DNA of 64,000 bases from Nitratireductor sp. XY-223 (GTDB lineage: Bacteria; Pseudomonadota; Alphaproteobacteria; Rhizobiales; Rhizobiaceae): assembly GCF_004959855.1 (NCBI RefSeq), contig NZ_SPNT01000007.1:186001-250000 (forward strand). The letters run 5' to 3'. This document shows positions 48,059 to 57,397 of this stretch, in pieces. The notes beneath the pieces were generated by a model that saw only the letters and a program-made list of their open reading frames with translations, was not told the origin of the DNA and ran no database searches. Position 1 is the first letter of the stretch; every line of letters starts with the position of its first letter. A program made the translations under genes and the position numbers.

Positions 48059-49106
48059 GGCATTCGGCTCCGTGCATGACCGGATGCTCGCGGTCGAAAG
48101 CGACCGGCTCCGCGATATTGAGAAAAGTGTCCAGCGAACGGCGGATGCGGCTTTCCTCGACGCCCCGCGTAATGAAGACCAGCCGCGATCTCCGGCTGCC
48201 GTCGGGCCAGCTCTTCAGATGGAGCGGCGGATGCACAACGTGCTGCACGCCGTGTATGACCACAGGCGTCTCGCTTTCGCGCACGTTCAATATGCCCTTG
48301 ACCCTGAGGATCTTCTCGCCGTGGGCGTGCAGGACGGCGGTCAGCCAGATCCCGAAGGCCGTCCAGTTGATACTTTCCGACAAATCGATCGTAAAAGCAT
48401 GGGCCGTGCCCGAGTGATGGCCGTGGTCGTGCTGGTGCGTCGCGCCGTGCGCCTCGTCTGCGAACCAGCCCGCGACCTCCTGTTCACGGGTGTCTTCCTC
48501 GGCAACGCTGCGCTCGAACAGAAAAGACGCGTCAAAAGCGCGGCCGCCGCTCCTGCGCAGCGGCGCGAACGGATTGCACCGCCTGACCTCGGCTTCCAGC
48601 GCAGCCATCCGACGCCTGTCGGCCAGGTCTGACTTGGTCAGCAAAAGGCGATCCGCCACGGCGACCTGCTTGAGCGCTTCGGGCTGGTTGCGCAAGGTGT
48701 TGAGGCCGGCAACCGCATCGATGGTGCAAACGACGTTTCCGATGCGAAAGTGGTTGCGGATGACCGGCTCGGCAAGGACCGTCGAGACGATCGGCGCCGG
48801 ATCGGCCAGTCCCGTGGTTTCAACAAAAACCCTGGAAAACGGTTCGATGGCGCCGGACGAAACCTTTGCCTGCAGGCCGCGGATCGTTTCCTGAAGGTCG
48901 GAGCGGATGGTGCAGCACACACATCCGTTCTCAAGCAGCAGAACGCCCTCGTCCACCTCCTCGAGCAGGATGTGATCGAGCCCGATCTCCCCGAATTCGT
49001 TGACGATCACCGCCGCGTCGGAAAACTCGGGACGCCGCAACACTTCGTTCAGAAGCGTTGTCTTTCCGGATCCGAGGAAGCCGGTGATCACGTTGACCGG
49101 AATCAT
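48051..49106 (-). CDS. CobW/G3E family GTP-binding metallochaperone-like protein
   Basis: VITGFLGSGKTTLLNEVL P-loop; NGCVCCTIR CxCC motif; His-rich loop HGATHQHDHGHHSGTAH; start at MIPVNVITG. Confidence 0.93.
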   Translation of the reverse strand: MIPVNVITGFLGSGKTTLLNEVLRRPEFSDAAVIVNEFGEIGLDHILLEEVDEGVLLLENGCVCCTIRSDLQETIRGLQAKVSSGAIEPFSRVFVETTGLADPAPIVSTVLAEPVIRNHFRIGNVVCTIDAVAGLNTLRNQPEALKQVAVADRLLLTKSDLADRRRMAALEAEVRRCNPFAPLRRSGGRAFDASFLFERSVAEEDTREQEVAGWFADEAHGATHQHDHGHHSGTAHAFTIDLSESINWTAFGIWLTAVLHAHGEKILRVKGILNVRESETPVVIHGVQHVVHPPLHLKSWPDGSRRSRLVFITRGVEESRIRRSLDTFLNIAEPVAFDREHPVMHGAECHG

Positions 49107-49426
49107 GCCGGCACCCTTGCAAGATCCCGAAGATAGCCTTCGTCCAGCGGGTCGATCGGCCTGCCGGAAAGACGCTCGACTGCCGACCAGACCGCCTGAA
49201 GGTCGTCGACCACCTCCTGCCGGCCGGTCGGCGACGAGACGACGTAGCTCGTCGCCTGGAAATCGCCGACCTTCATGCGGCGCGGCCGCAGCGCCGCGTT
49301 GACGAGCCTGGTTCGCTCGATGCGCTCGGAGCGCGGCGTCGGCGTTCCGTCGCCGCCGAACGCCTGCCGGTGCGCCGAGATTTCCGCCCAGTGAACAATG
49401 CCAAGCAATCCGCAAAGGCCGCACAT
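49103..49426 (-). CDS. Uncharacterized ~107-aa protein with N-terminal MCGLCG
   Basis: MCGLCGLLGIVHWAEISAHR...; 4-bp overlap with the CobW gene; in operon. Confidence 0.7.
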   Translation of the reverse strand: MCGLCGLLGIVHWAEISAHRQAFGGDGTPTPRSERIERTRLVNAALRPRRMKVGDFQATSYVVSSPTGRQEVVDDLQAVWSAVERLSGRPIDPLDEGYLRDLARVPA

Positions 49427-49445
49427 TGGAAAACTCCGTCTGTCC

Positions 49446-50327
49446 CTAGCCCGCCCGCGGCGAGCGCCGGACGAAGTCGTCGGCAATCTCGTCGAAGGTG
49501 GTGAACTTGACCCCGGGATGGCTGATGATGTGGTTGTAGAGCCGCTCCAGCATCAACAGCACCTGCGGCTTGCCGGAAACGTCCGGATGCAGCGTGAAGG
49601 TGACGACGCCGTAGTCCATCTCGCGATAGACCCAGTCGAACTGGTCGCGCCACATTTCCTCAAGATGGCGCGGATTGACGAAACCGTGGCTGTTGGGCGC
49701 CGCCTTCATGAACATCATCGGCGGGAGATCGTCCAGGTACCAGGACGCGGGAATCTCGACGAGATCGGTTTCCCGGCCGCGCACCAGCGGTTTCATCCAT
49801 TCCTCGGGATGCTTGGTGTAGTCGATCTTCGTCCAGCTGTCGCCGACGCGGATGTAATAGGGCTCGAAATCCCGGTGCATCAGCGAATGGTCGTACTTGA
49901 TGCCCTTCTTCAGAAGCAGTTCGTTCGAGACCGGCGAGAACTCCCACCACGGTGCGACATAGCCGGTCGGCCGGCGCCCGCAGAGCTTCTCGATGAGGTG
50001 TATGGACTTGTCCATCACCGCTTCTTCCTGCTCCGGTGTCATGGCGATCGGGTTCTCATGGCTGTAGCCGTGCATGCCGATCTCGTGACCGGCTTCGACC
50101 ACCGCCCGCATCTGCTCGGGAAATGTCTCAATGGAATGGCCGGGAATGAACCAGGTCGTCTTGATTCCCCAGCGGTCGAAAAGCTTCAGAAGGCGCATGG
50201 AGCCGACTTCTCCGGAAAACAGTCCCCTCGAGATGTCGCACGGGCTGTCCTCGCCGCCATAGGATCCGAGCCAACCGCCGACGGCGTCGACATCCACTCC
50301 AAAGGCGCAAAAAATCTCCTTGGCCAT
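49446..50327 (-). CDS. Polysaccharide deacetylase-fold hydrolase (possible imidase/PuuE-like)
   Basis: [41 protein letters not shown] motifs of the NodB/CE4 superfamily. Confidence 0.88.
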   Translation of the reverse strand: MAKEIFCAFGVDVDAVGGWLGSYGGEDSPCDISRGLFSGEVGSMRLLKLFDRWGIKTTWFIPGHSIETFPEQMRAVVEAGHEIGMHGYSHENPIAMTPEQEEAVMDKSIHLIEKLCGRRPTGYVAPWWEFSPVSNELLLKKGIKYDHSLMHRDFEPYYIRVGDSWTKIDYTKHPEEWMKPLVRGRETDLVEIPASWYLDDLPPMMFMKAAPNSHGFVNPRHLEEMWRDQFDWVYREMDYGVVTFTLHPDVSGKPQVLLMLERLYNHIISHPGVKFTTFDEIADDFVRRSPRAG

Positions 50328-50381
50328 AGTAAATTCCTCCAGTTTGCGGACCCGGGGAAGGCCCTTTGCTTGGGTTTCGGA

Positions 50382-51509
50382 TTACGCGGAAGGCTGCTGG
50401 TCGAGCACCACGGTTGCCCGCGCCGGTCTCCACCGCAGCGTCACTCTGCCGCCCGGTTCAACGCCGCGCCCGGCGATCTTGTCGGCATAGGTCTCAAGCC
50501 GCAGGCTGCGGCCGTCGTCCAGGGCGACAGTCGGATAGGCGAGCTGACCGACCCGGTCGATGCTGCCGACGACACCGTCAATCGTGTCGAACGACGTGTC
50601 GGCCGCCCGGCTGCCGGCGCCGTCGATTTCCACATATTCGGAAGGCACGACGACCATCGCGTCGCTGCCCGATTTCGCCTCGCTTGCCTGGAATGCCGGC
50701 GTTCCCTGTAGCGGGCCGAACGGTGTCTCGACGACTGCGCGGTCATTGCCGGCGCCTGCCAGCGTTCCCGAAAACAGGCTGTTGCGTCCGATGAACCGCG
50801 CGACAAACGGCGATTTCGGACGGGTGTAGAGTTCGAACGGCGCCGAGATCTGCTCGACGCGCCCGGCATTCATGACCACGACCCGGTCGCCCATCGAAAG
50901 CGCCTCCGACTGGGCGTGCGTGACGAACACGAAGGTGATGTTGAGCGAACGCTGCAGGAGCTTGAGCTCCTCCTGGATCGACTTGCGCAAATTCGCGTCA
51001 AGCGCGCCGAGCGGCTCGTCGAGCAGCAGCATGTCCGGTTCCGTCACAAGGCCGCGCGCCAGCGCCAGGCGCTGCTTCTGGCCGCCGGACAGCGAGGTCT
51101 CCTTGGCATCGGCAACGTCGCCGAGGTGCAGCTTGTCTATGATCGCGCCCACGCGGCGGCGCTTTTCCTCGGTGCCGATGCCGCGGACATCGAGGCCGAA
51201 GCCGATGTTCTCGCGCACGGTCATGTGCGGAAAAATCGCGTAGTTCTGAAAGATCGTCGCGGTCGGCCGGCGCTCGGCCGGAACGTGCGTGTAATCCTTG
51301 CCGCGGATCAGCAGCTTGCCGGAGGTGATGTCCTCAAGCCCGGCGATCATCCTCAGCGTCGTCGTCTTGCCGCATCCGGAGGGGCCGACAAAGGAGATGA
51401 ACTCGCCCGGCTCGACCTGCAGGTCGAAGGCTTCGACCGCAACGTTGCCGCCCGGATAGACCTTTCCGATTTTCAGCAGTTCGAGATCGTATTGCTTCAT
51501 TGTCGGCAT
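50382..51509 (-). CDS. ABC transporter ATP-binding protein (PotA type)
   Basis: VGPSGCGKTTTLRMIAGLED; LSGGQKQRLALARGLV; TOBE-like C-terminus. Confidence 0.95.
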   Translation of the reverse strand: MPTMKQYDLELLKIGKVYPGGNVAVEAFDLQVEPGEFISFVGPSGCGKTTTLRMIAGLEDITSGKLLIRGKDYTHVPAERRPTATIFQNYAIFPHMTVRENIGFGLDVRGIGTEEKRRRVGAIIDKLHLGDVADAKETSLSGGQKQRLALARGLVTEPDMLLLDEPLGALDANLRKSIQEELKLLQRSLNITFVFVTHAQSEALSMGDRVVVMNAGRVEQISAPFELYTRPKSPFVARFIGRNSLFSGTLAGAGNDRAVVETPFGPLQGTPAFQASEAKSGSDAMVVVPSEYVEIDGAGSRAADTSFDTIDGVVGSIDRVGQLAYPTVALDDGRSLRLETYADKIAGRGVEPGGRVTLRWRPARATVVLDQQPSA

Positions 51510-51531
51510 CTTCTGCTTGCGGGGCTGGAAG

Positions 51532-51553
51532 GGAGGGGCCTATGCCCCTCCCC
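51532..51553 (-). other. Intercistronic stem-loop 3' of SBP gene (9-bp perfect stem, 4-nt loop)
   Basis: + strand GGGAGGGGC-CTAT-GCCCCTCCC between SBP stop (51564) and ATPase start (51509). Confidence 0.7.
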
Positions 51554-51563
51554 GGTTTGCCGG

Positions 51564-52775
51564 TCAGGCGCTCAGGAATTCGTCCCAGCGCGCGATCAGG
51601 TGGTCGTAGCGGTCCGGCCACTGGTGCCAGTAGGACACGTGGCTGGCACGCTGCTCGAGCGAGCCGCCGTCGCGGACATCGCCTTCCTTGATGCCTCTCT
51701 CGCCGGCGCCGACCCAGGGTTTGCCCTCGTACCAGAAGCCGTATTTCTCCGGCGACATGACATCCTTGATGGTCGTCGTCGGCGAATAGTAGCCCTGCTC
51801 CGACACGGTGATTGCCGGCGGTCCTGACAGCCAATAGTCCGCATAGGCCTTGACGGCATCGGCATTGGGGGAGTTGCCAATGAGTGAAATGCCGATTGCC
51901 CACCCGCGGTAGCCTTCCTTGGGGACCGCATAGGAGCATTCGATCCCCTGGGCCTTGACTGCCATGACCGCCGGCTGCCAGGCGTCCGCGAGGATCATCT
52001 CGCCGGAGGCCAGCAGATTGACCAGTTCGCCGAAATCACCCCACAGCGCCCGGAACTGTCCGTCCTTCTTCTTGGAAATCAGGAATTTCGCGGCCTCGTC
52101 GATTTCCTCGGCGTTCGGGTTGCCGGGATTGGGAACCTCCAGGAGACCGAGCGAATTCATCGCCAGAATGGCCTGGCCGAAAGCGATCAGCGGATCGACG
52201 TTGAGACCGGTCTTGCCCTTGAACTTCGGATCGAACAGCGCGGTCCAGGTGTTCGCTTCCTCGGCACTGACAAGATCCGGGCGGTAACCGATCGAGTCGA
52301 AATTGTAGACCGTCGGAACCATCCAGAGCTCTGTCTTGCCTTCATCGGCCCAGATCTGTCCGGAGATCTGTGCACCCGGCGCGATGCGCGGATCGGTGTC
52401 GGTGAACGTCGCACGGATATTGCCCCAGTTCGACAGGTCCGACGTCGCGATCGGCTTGATCGTGTTGGTCGCCGTCATCGCCGGCAGGCGTTCGCCGATG
52501 GTCTCCCAGCAATCGTAGGCGCTTGAGCCCGACAGCAACTCGGTCTGGGTGTTCGGAAAGATGTCGGCCTTGCCGGATACGGCGCTGACACCCGACTTCG
52601 ACTTGAAGTCATTGAGAATGCGTTCCTGGACGGTGACCGACAGGCCCACGGTCCGCAGCTGCAGGCCGTTCAGGCTGCCGGCCGCACGGGCCAGGCCCGG
52701 ATTCAGCAAGGCGGCTGATCCGAGCGCTCCGGTCGTTGCCAGAAACTTGCGGCGGTTCATTGTGAAGTTGCTCAT
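51564..52775 (-). CDS. ABC transporter substrate-binding protein (PotD type) with Tat-like signal
   Basis: NRRKFLATTGALGSAALL twin-arginine-like leader; PotD-like body. Confidence 0.9.
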   Translation of the reverse strand: MSNFTMNRRKFLATTGALGSAALLNPGLARAAGSLNGLQLRTVGLSVTVQERILNDFKSKSGVSAVSGKADIFPNTQTELLSGSSAYDCWETIGERLPAMTATNTIKPIATSDLSNWGNIRATFTDTDPRIAPGAQISGQIWADEGKTELWMVPTVYNFDSIGYRPDLVSAEEANTWTALFDPKFKGKTGLNVDPLIAFGQAILAMNSLGLLEVPNPGNPNAEEIDEAAKFLISKKKDGQFRALWGDFGELVNLLASGEMILADAWQPAVMAVKAQGIECSYAVPKEGYRGWAIGISLIGNSPNADAVKAYADYWLSGPPAITVSEQGYYSPTTTIKDVMSPEKYGFWYEGKPWVGAGERGIKEGDVRDGGSLEQRASHVSYWHQWPDRYDHLIARWDEFLSA

Positions 52776-52826
52776 TGTGTTCGTCCCTATTGAGTTGGTT
52801 AGCGGGCGGATTGTTCTTGTTGTTAT

Positions 52827-53600
52827 TCAGTAGCGGCCGACCAGCAGGCCCCCGTCGACCGTGATTGTCTGTCCGGTGAGGTATCGCGCGGCGTCCGACG
52901 CCAGGAACACGATGACATCGGCGATATCTTCGGGTTCGCCGACGCGGCCCATCGGAATGAAGGATGCCGCCGCCTCCAGGCCGGCGGGGCCCAGAGAGTG
53001 CTCCTCGGAGAGCGCCTGGGCGGTGCGGATATAGCCGGGCGCGACGCCGTTGACCCTGATGCCGCTGGAGGCGAGTTCCACGGCAAGACCGCGGACCAGC
53101 CCGACGACACCAGACTTGGCTGCGGAATAGTGCACGTGCTCGTCCCAGCCATAGGCGACACCCATGATCGACGAGAGGCAGACGATGGATCCGGAGCGTG
53201 CTGCTTTCATGCCCGGCGCGGCGGCGCGAACGAGCCGCATCATGCCCTTCAGATCGATATCGAACGTGCGGTCCCACTTCTCGTCGCTCAGTTCACCGAG
53301 CGGCACCTTGTGGGCGATGCCGGCATTGTTGACGATGCAGTCGATGCCGCCGAACCGGTGTTCGATGTCGCGAACCGCGGCGTCGCACGCGGCACTCGAT
53401 GTCACGTCGAGGTGGCGGAACTCGGCTGTTCCGCCCGAGGCACAGATCGCCTCGGCGACGGATCGGCCTTCGTCCTCAAGAATGTCGGTGACCATGACCC
53501 GGTATCCGGCGCGCCCGAAAGCCGTTGCCGTGGCCCTTCCGATGCCGATGCCGGCGCCTGTGATCAGAACTGTCCTGGAAGTCATATCCGCGCTCCTCAC
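52827..53600 (-). CDS. SDR family oxidoreductase
   Basis: VLITGAGIGIGRATATAFG; YSAAKSGVVGLVRGLAVELA. Confidence 0.93.
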   Translation of the reverse strand: MRSADMTSRTVLITGAGIGIGRATATAFGRAGYRVMVTDILEDEGRSVAEAICASGGTAEFRHLDVTSSAACDAAVRDIEHRFGGIDCIVNNAGIAHKVPLGELSDEKWDRTFDIDLKGMMRLVRAAAPGMKAARSGSIVCLSSIMGVAYGWDEHVHYSAAKSGVVGLVRGLAVELASSGIRVNGVAPGYIRTAQALSEEHSLGPAGLEAAASFIPMGRVGEPEDIADVIVFLASDAARYLTGQTITVDGGLLVGRY

Positions 53601-54343
53601 AACATTACGTCGCCGCAGTTGGGGCCGAGGGTCTGGCCGACATAGGTCCGCGCATCGTCCGATGCCAGAAACGCCACGGTCGCGGCGACGTCCTGCGGCT
53701 CGCCGAATCGCCCGAGCGGCAGGTCGGCTGCCTTGGCCTCGCGCCAGTCAGGCGAAAGCGCCCTGACGAGTTCCGTGTTCACGGGCCCCGGGGCGACAGC
53801 ATTGACCCGCACGCCGGCGCCGCTGACCTCGCGGGCCAGAGCCTTGGTAAGGCCGATGATGCCGGCCTTTGCCGCCGAGTAATGAACCAGCTCGACGCCA
53901 CCGATCTGGCCGAGTTGCGAGGCGATGTTGACGATCACGCCCTCGCCGGCGGCAAGCATCGATGCGATTGCGCGCCGGCAGCCCAGGAAACAGCCGCGAA
54001 GGTGCACGGCGATCATCCGGTCCCAGTCCCCGGCATTCATTTCCCGGAACGGCACCTGCTGGACGATGCCGGCATTGTTGACGAGCAGGCCGCAATGGCC
54101 CCAGCTTTCCTCGCACAGGGCGAAGGCCCGCTCGATGCCCTGCGATGACGAGACGTCGCCCTCGATGGCCAGCGCCGTGCCGCCGGCGGCGCTGATCTGC
54201 GACGCCGTTTCATCCGCGGCCTTCGGCGACAGGTCGTTGACGACAACCCTTGCGCCCTCGGCGGCCAGCCGGACAGCAATCGCCCGGCCGATTCCCGCAC
54301 CGGCGCCGGTGACGATGGCATTGCGGTTCGAGAGCCGGCTCAC
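53597..54343 (-). CDS. SDR family oxidoreductase
   Basis: AIVTGAGAGIGRAIAVRLA; YSAAKAGIIGLTKALARE. Confidence 0.93.
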   Translation of the reverse strand: MSRLSNRNAIVTGAGAGIGRAIAVRLAAEGARVVVNDLSPKAADETASQISAAGGTALAIEGDVSSSQGIERAFALCEESWGHCGLLVNNAGIVQQVPFREMNAGDWDRMIAVHLRGCFLGCRRAIASMLAAGEGVIVNIASQLGQIGGVELVHYSAAKAGIIGLTKALAREVSGAGVRVNAVAPGPVNTELVRALSPDWREAKAADLPLGRFGEPQDVAATVAFLASDDARTYVGQTLGPNCGDVML

Positions 54344-55197
54344 GCGATGTCCTCCTGCATGTCGGAGAACCGCGCACGCGCCCGGCGGGTCGAAAGGCCC
54401 ATCAGGATGCCGTAGACCGTCAGCACTGCGAAGGAAAACAGCGTGGTCAGGATGCCGAATGCGAAAAGGTTCGGATGGATCTCGACGGCAAAGGTGCCGT
54501 AGATCGCGATCGGCATGGTGACGTCGGAGCCGGCGGTAAAGAGCGTTCTCGGAAACTCGTCATAGCTCAGCGTCAGGGCAAACAGCATGGCGGAAAGAAC
54601 GCCCGGAAAGATCATCGGGAACGTCACCTTGCGGAAGGTCCTTGCCGGCGGCACGCCCAGCGACCAGGCAGCCTCCTCGACCGACCTGTCGAAGCGGTTG
54701 AAAATGGCGAGCATGACCAGGAAGGCGAACGGGTAGGTGTAGACCACGTGCAGCACGAACGCCGTGCCCCACCAGGACCGGTCTATGCCGAGTTGGTCGG
54801 CGACCAGCGCCATGCCGAGGCCGAGAAGGACGCCCGGCACCATCATGCCGAGCACGACCAGATAAAACACCACGCCGGAGCCCTTGAACCTGGTGCGGAA
54901 AGCCTGGGCCGTCAGCGTTCCGAGTACGGTCGAGACGACCATCGTCGCGAAGGCGAGACTGAGCGATCGTGTGAGCGCCTCGGCGATGGGCAGCGGCGCG
55001 ATGCGGGACGGCGGCGCCAGGCCCATCACGTGCTGGTACCAGAATGTCGACCACTCACGGATCGGGAATTGCGGCCCGCCCTCCGGTCCCTGCTGGAAGC
55101 TGAGGATGGCCATGACGGCGAACGGCCCGTAAAGGAAGGCGATGAAAAGCGCCGTGTAGAGACCGAGAAGCCAGCGAAGTCCGACGAGATGATGCAT
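54340..55197 (-). CDS. ABC transporter permease (PotC type)
   Basis: EEAAWSLGVPPARTFRKVTFPMIFPGVLSAML EAA loop. Confidence 0.92.
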   Translation of the reverse strand: MHHLVGLRWLLGLYTALFIAFLYGPFAVMAILSFQQGPEGGPQFPIREWSTFWYQHVMGLAPPSRIAPLPIAEALTRSLSLAFATMVVSTVLGTLTAQAFRTRFKGSGVVFYLVVLGMMVPGVLLGLGMALVADQLGIDRSWWGTAFVLHVVYTYPFAFLVMLAIFNRFDRSVEEAAWSLGVPPARTFRKVTFPMIFPGVLSAMLFALTLSYDEFPRTLFTAGSDVTMPIAIYGTFAVEIHPNLFAFGILTTLFSFAVLTVYGILMGLSTRRARARFSDMQEDIA

Positions 55198-55201
55198 GGT
55201 C

Positions 55202-56098
55202 TCAAAGCTCCCGCTGCAGATTGACCAGCCGGAGCAGGCCGGTGATCACCACGGCCATCACGGCGGTCAGCACGACGCCGGCAACGGCGGCGAATGCCCA
55301 TTTCAGCGAACCGACCTGGGTGACGATGATGTTTCCAAGAAGATTGACCTTTCGCCCGGAAAGCGCTGAGGCGGTTGCAAATTCACCGAGAACCATCACC
55401 GACACGAAGATGGCCCCGACAACCACGCCCGGCAGGCTGAGCGGAAAGATGATCTTGCGGAAGATCGTGAGCGGCGTGGCGCCAAGGTCGCGCGCCGCCT
55501 CGATGAGGCTGTCGTCGATCCGCGCCAGCATGAAGGCGATCGGGCCGACCATGAAGACCACGTAGATCTGCACCATGCCGATGATCACGGAGAGCTCGGT
55601 GAATAGCAGAACCTCGATCGGTCCGGAGATCAAACCGAGCTTTTCGAGCACGATGTTGATCGCCCCTTCCTTGCCGAGCATCGGCCGCCAGGCCAAAACC
55701 CGGATGAGGAACGAGGTCCAGAACGGGATCACGCAGGTAACGAGAAGCACCGTCTGCAGGGTCTTGTTGCGCACGAACCGGCCGATGAAGAGCGCCGTCG
55801 GGTAGCCGGCCAGGAATGTCAGGACCAGGACCGTCAGCCACAGCCGCAGGGTGCGTATCAGCGCGCCGTAGTAGGTTTCGGAGCCAAAGAAGGCCGCCCA
55901 CGACTTCGTGGTCAGGGTCGAGTTGATCGCAAAGGTCGTCTGCGTCCAGAAGCTCACATAGACCATCATGACCAGCGGCACGATGAGGAACAGCACCATC
56001 CAGGCAACGCCCGGAGCCAGGAGGAAGAAGTGCAGATTCCGGCGCCAGAAGCTTTCCCTGCCCGCTTCCTCCGGGATGTCATGTGTCACGGCACTCAT
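55202..56098 (-). CDS. ABC transporter permease (PotB type)
   Basis: EAARDLGATPLTIFRKIIFPLSLPGVVVGAI EAA loop. Confidence 0.92.
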   Translation of the reverse strand: MSAVTHDIPEEAGRESFWRRNLHFFLLAPGVAWMVLFLIVPLVMMVYVSFWTQTTFAINSTLTTKSWAAFFGSETYYGALIRTLRLWLTVLVLTFLAGYPTALFIGRFVRNKTLQTVLLVTCVIPFWTSFLIRVLAWRPMLGKEGAINIVLEKLGLISGPIEVLLFTELSVIIGMVQIYVVFMVGPIAFMLARIDDSLIEAARDLGATPLTIFRKIIFPLSLPGVVVGAIFVSVMVLGEFATASALSGRKVNLLGNIIVTQVGSLKWAFAAVAGVVLTAVMAVVITGLLRLVNLQREL

Positions 56099-57201
56099 TG
56101 GGCAACCTCCAGAACGGGCTCGTGCCGGAGCATGCCGCCGCCCTTGCCGTACAGCAGGACGTTCTCGACGGGCCAGCGCAAAATCCGCTTCTCACCCTGC
56201 CGCATGCCTCTCGGATCGACTGCGCTCAAATGTTTTTCGGCTTCAATCACGCCGCCGTCCGGACGCCGGAAAAAATAGACGACGCGGGAGCCGAGAAACT
56301 CGCTGGCTATGAATTCCGCCTCCATCTGCGCCGAGCCGGACTGGCCGCGCGAATCCGGATCGCAGATCGCGACATTGTCGAAACGGAAAACGTAATGGAC
56401 AGCTCCGGAGACGCCCGGCGGCATGGCAAGGCGCGCGCCGGCGGTCTCGAACGCGCCGCCCTGCCCGGACCCGGACAGGATGTTGTAGGCGTTGAGGAAC
56501 CGCGCGACCTGCACGTTCGCCGGCCGGCTGAAGATGTCGTGCGGGGTGTCGACCTGAATGGCCCTGCCCGCATCGAGCACGATCATCCGGTCGCCCATGG
56601 CAAGCGCCTCGGCCTCGTTGCCTGTGACATGCATGAACGTCACACCGAGCGCCGAACGGATCCTGCGCAGTTCGACCGTCATGCGCTCACGCAGATTGGC
56701 ATCGAGTGCGCCCAGCGGTTCATCGAGCAGACAGATGCGCGGCTCGCAAATCAGCGTCCGCGCAAGCGAGACGCGCTGACGCTGACCGCCGGAAATCTCG
56801 CCGACCATGCGATCGCCGAATTCCTCCAGCCCGACCAGTTCCAGCATCCGCTCGACCCGGTCGTTCACTGTCCGCTGATCCGATACGGGATCGATCTGCC
56901 GGTAGCGCAGGCCGAAGGCCACGTTGTCGAAAACGGACATATGCGGAAAAAGACCGTATTTCTGCTGGACGAAACCGAGGCCCCGCAGATGCGGCGGCGT
57001 TCCCGTCACGGTTTTTCCGTCGAGGACGATGGCGCCCGTATCGGGGCGCTCCAGGCCGGCGATCAGACGCAGAAGCGTCGATTTTCCCGAGCCGGACGGT
57101 CCCAACAGGGTCAGATACTCGTCATCTTCTATTTCAAGGCTGAAGTCCCGGACGGCGATATTGCCGCCAAACGACTTGTTCAGCCCTCGGATTTCCATCA
57201 T
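56095..57201 (-). CDS. ABC transporter ATP-binding protein (PotA type)
   Basis: LGPSGSGKSTLLRLIAGLERPD; ISGGQRQRVSLARTLI; start at MMEIRGLNKSF. Confidence 0.93.
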   Translation of the reverse strand: MMEIRGLNKSFGGNIAVRDFSLEIEDDEYLTLLGPSGSGKSTLLRLIAGLERPDTGAIVLDGKTVTGTPPHLRGLGFVQQKYGLFPHMSVFDNVAFGLRYRQIDPVSDQRTVNDRVERMLELVGLEEFGDRMVGEISGGQRQRVSLARTLICEPRICLLDEPLGALDANLRERMTVELRRIRSALGVTFMHVTGNEAEALAMGDRMIVLDAGRAIQVDTPHDIFSRPANVQVARFLNAYNILSGSGQGGAFETAGARLAMPPGVSGAVHYVFRFDNVAICDPDSRGQSGSAQMEAEFIASEFLGSRVVYFFRRPDGGVIEAEKHLSAVDPRGMRQGEKRILRWPVENVLLYGKGGGMLRHEPVLEVAQ

Positions 57202-57356
57202 CTCCGCCCCCGGCTTTCCTCTAAGCCCGCTCTTATTGATCGATGTAATAATGCTTTTTGTGTTCAAAAGTCAATTATTGATCTGGCGATTATTACTAGA
57301 TTTTAGGGATATCGTTGATTTCTCGGCATATTTTTCTGGATAATCATCGCCGTATC

Positions 57357-57371
57357 GTGTACAAAGTACAC
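57357..57371. promoter_or_regulatory. Perfect inverted repeat GTGTAC-AAA-GTACAC, candidate GntR/FCD operator
   Basis: Lies 26 bp upstream of the GntR-family start codon (57398), in the divergent promoter region. Confidence 0.55.
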
Positions 57372-57397
57372 AAAATTCATTCTTTGATGGGAAGCAG

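Noticed and set aside
49103-49426. Class II glutamine amidotransferase (Ntn) based on MCGLCG start
   Set aside because: Only the first residues resemble MCGI-type N-termini. The protein is about 107 aa and lacks the rest of the Ntn domain, so I do not assign this function.
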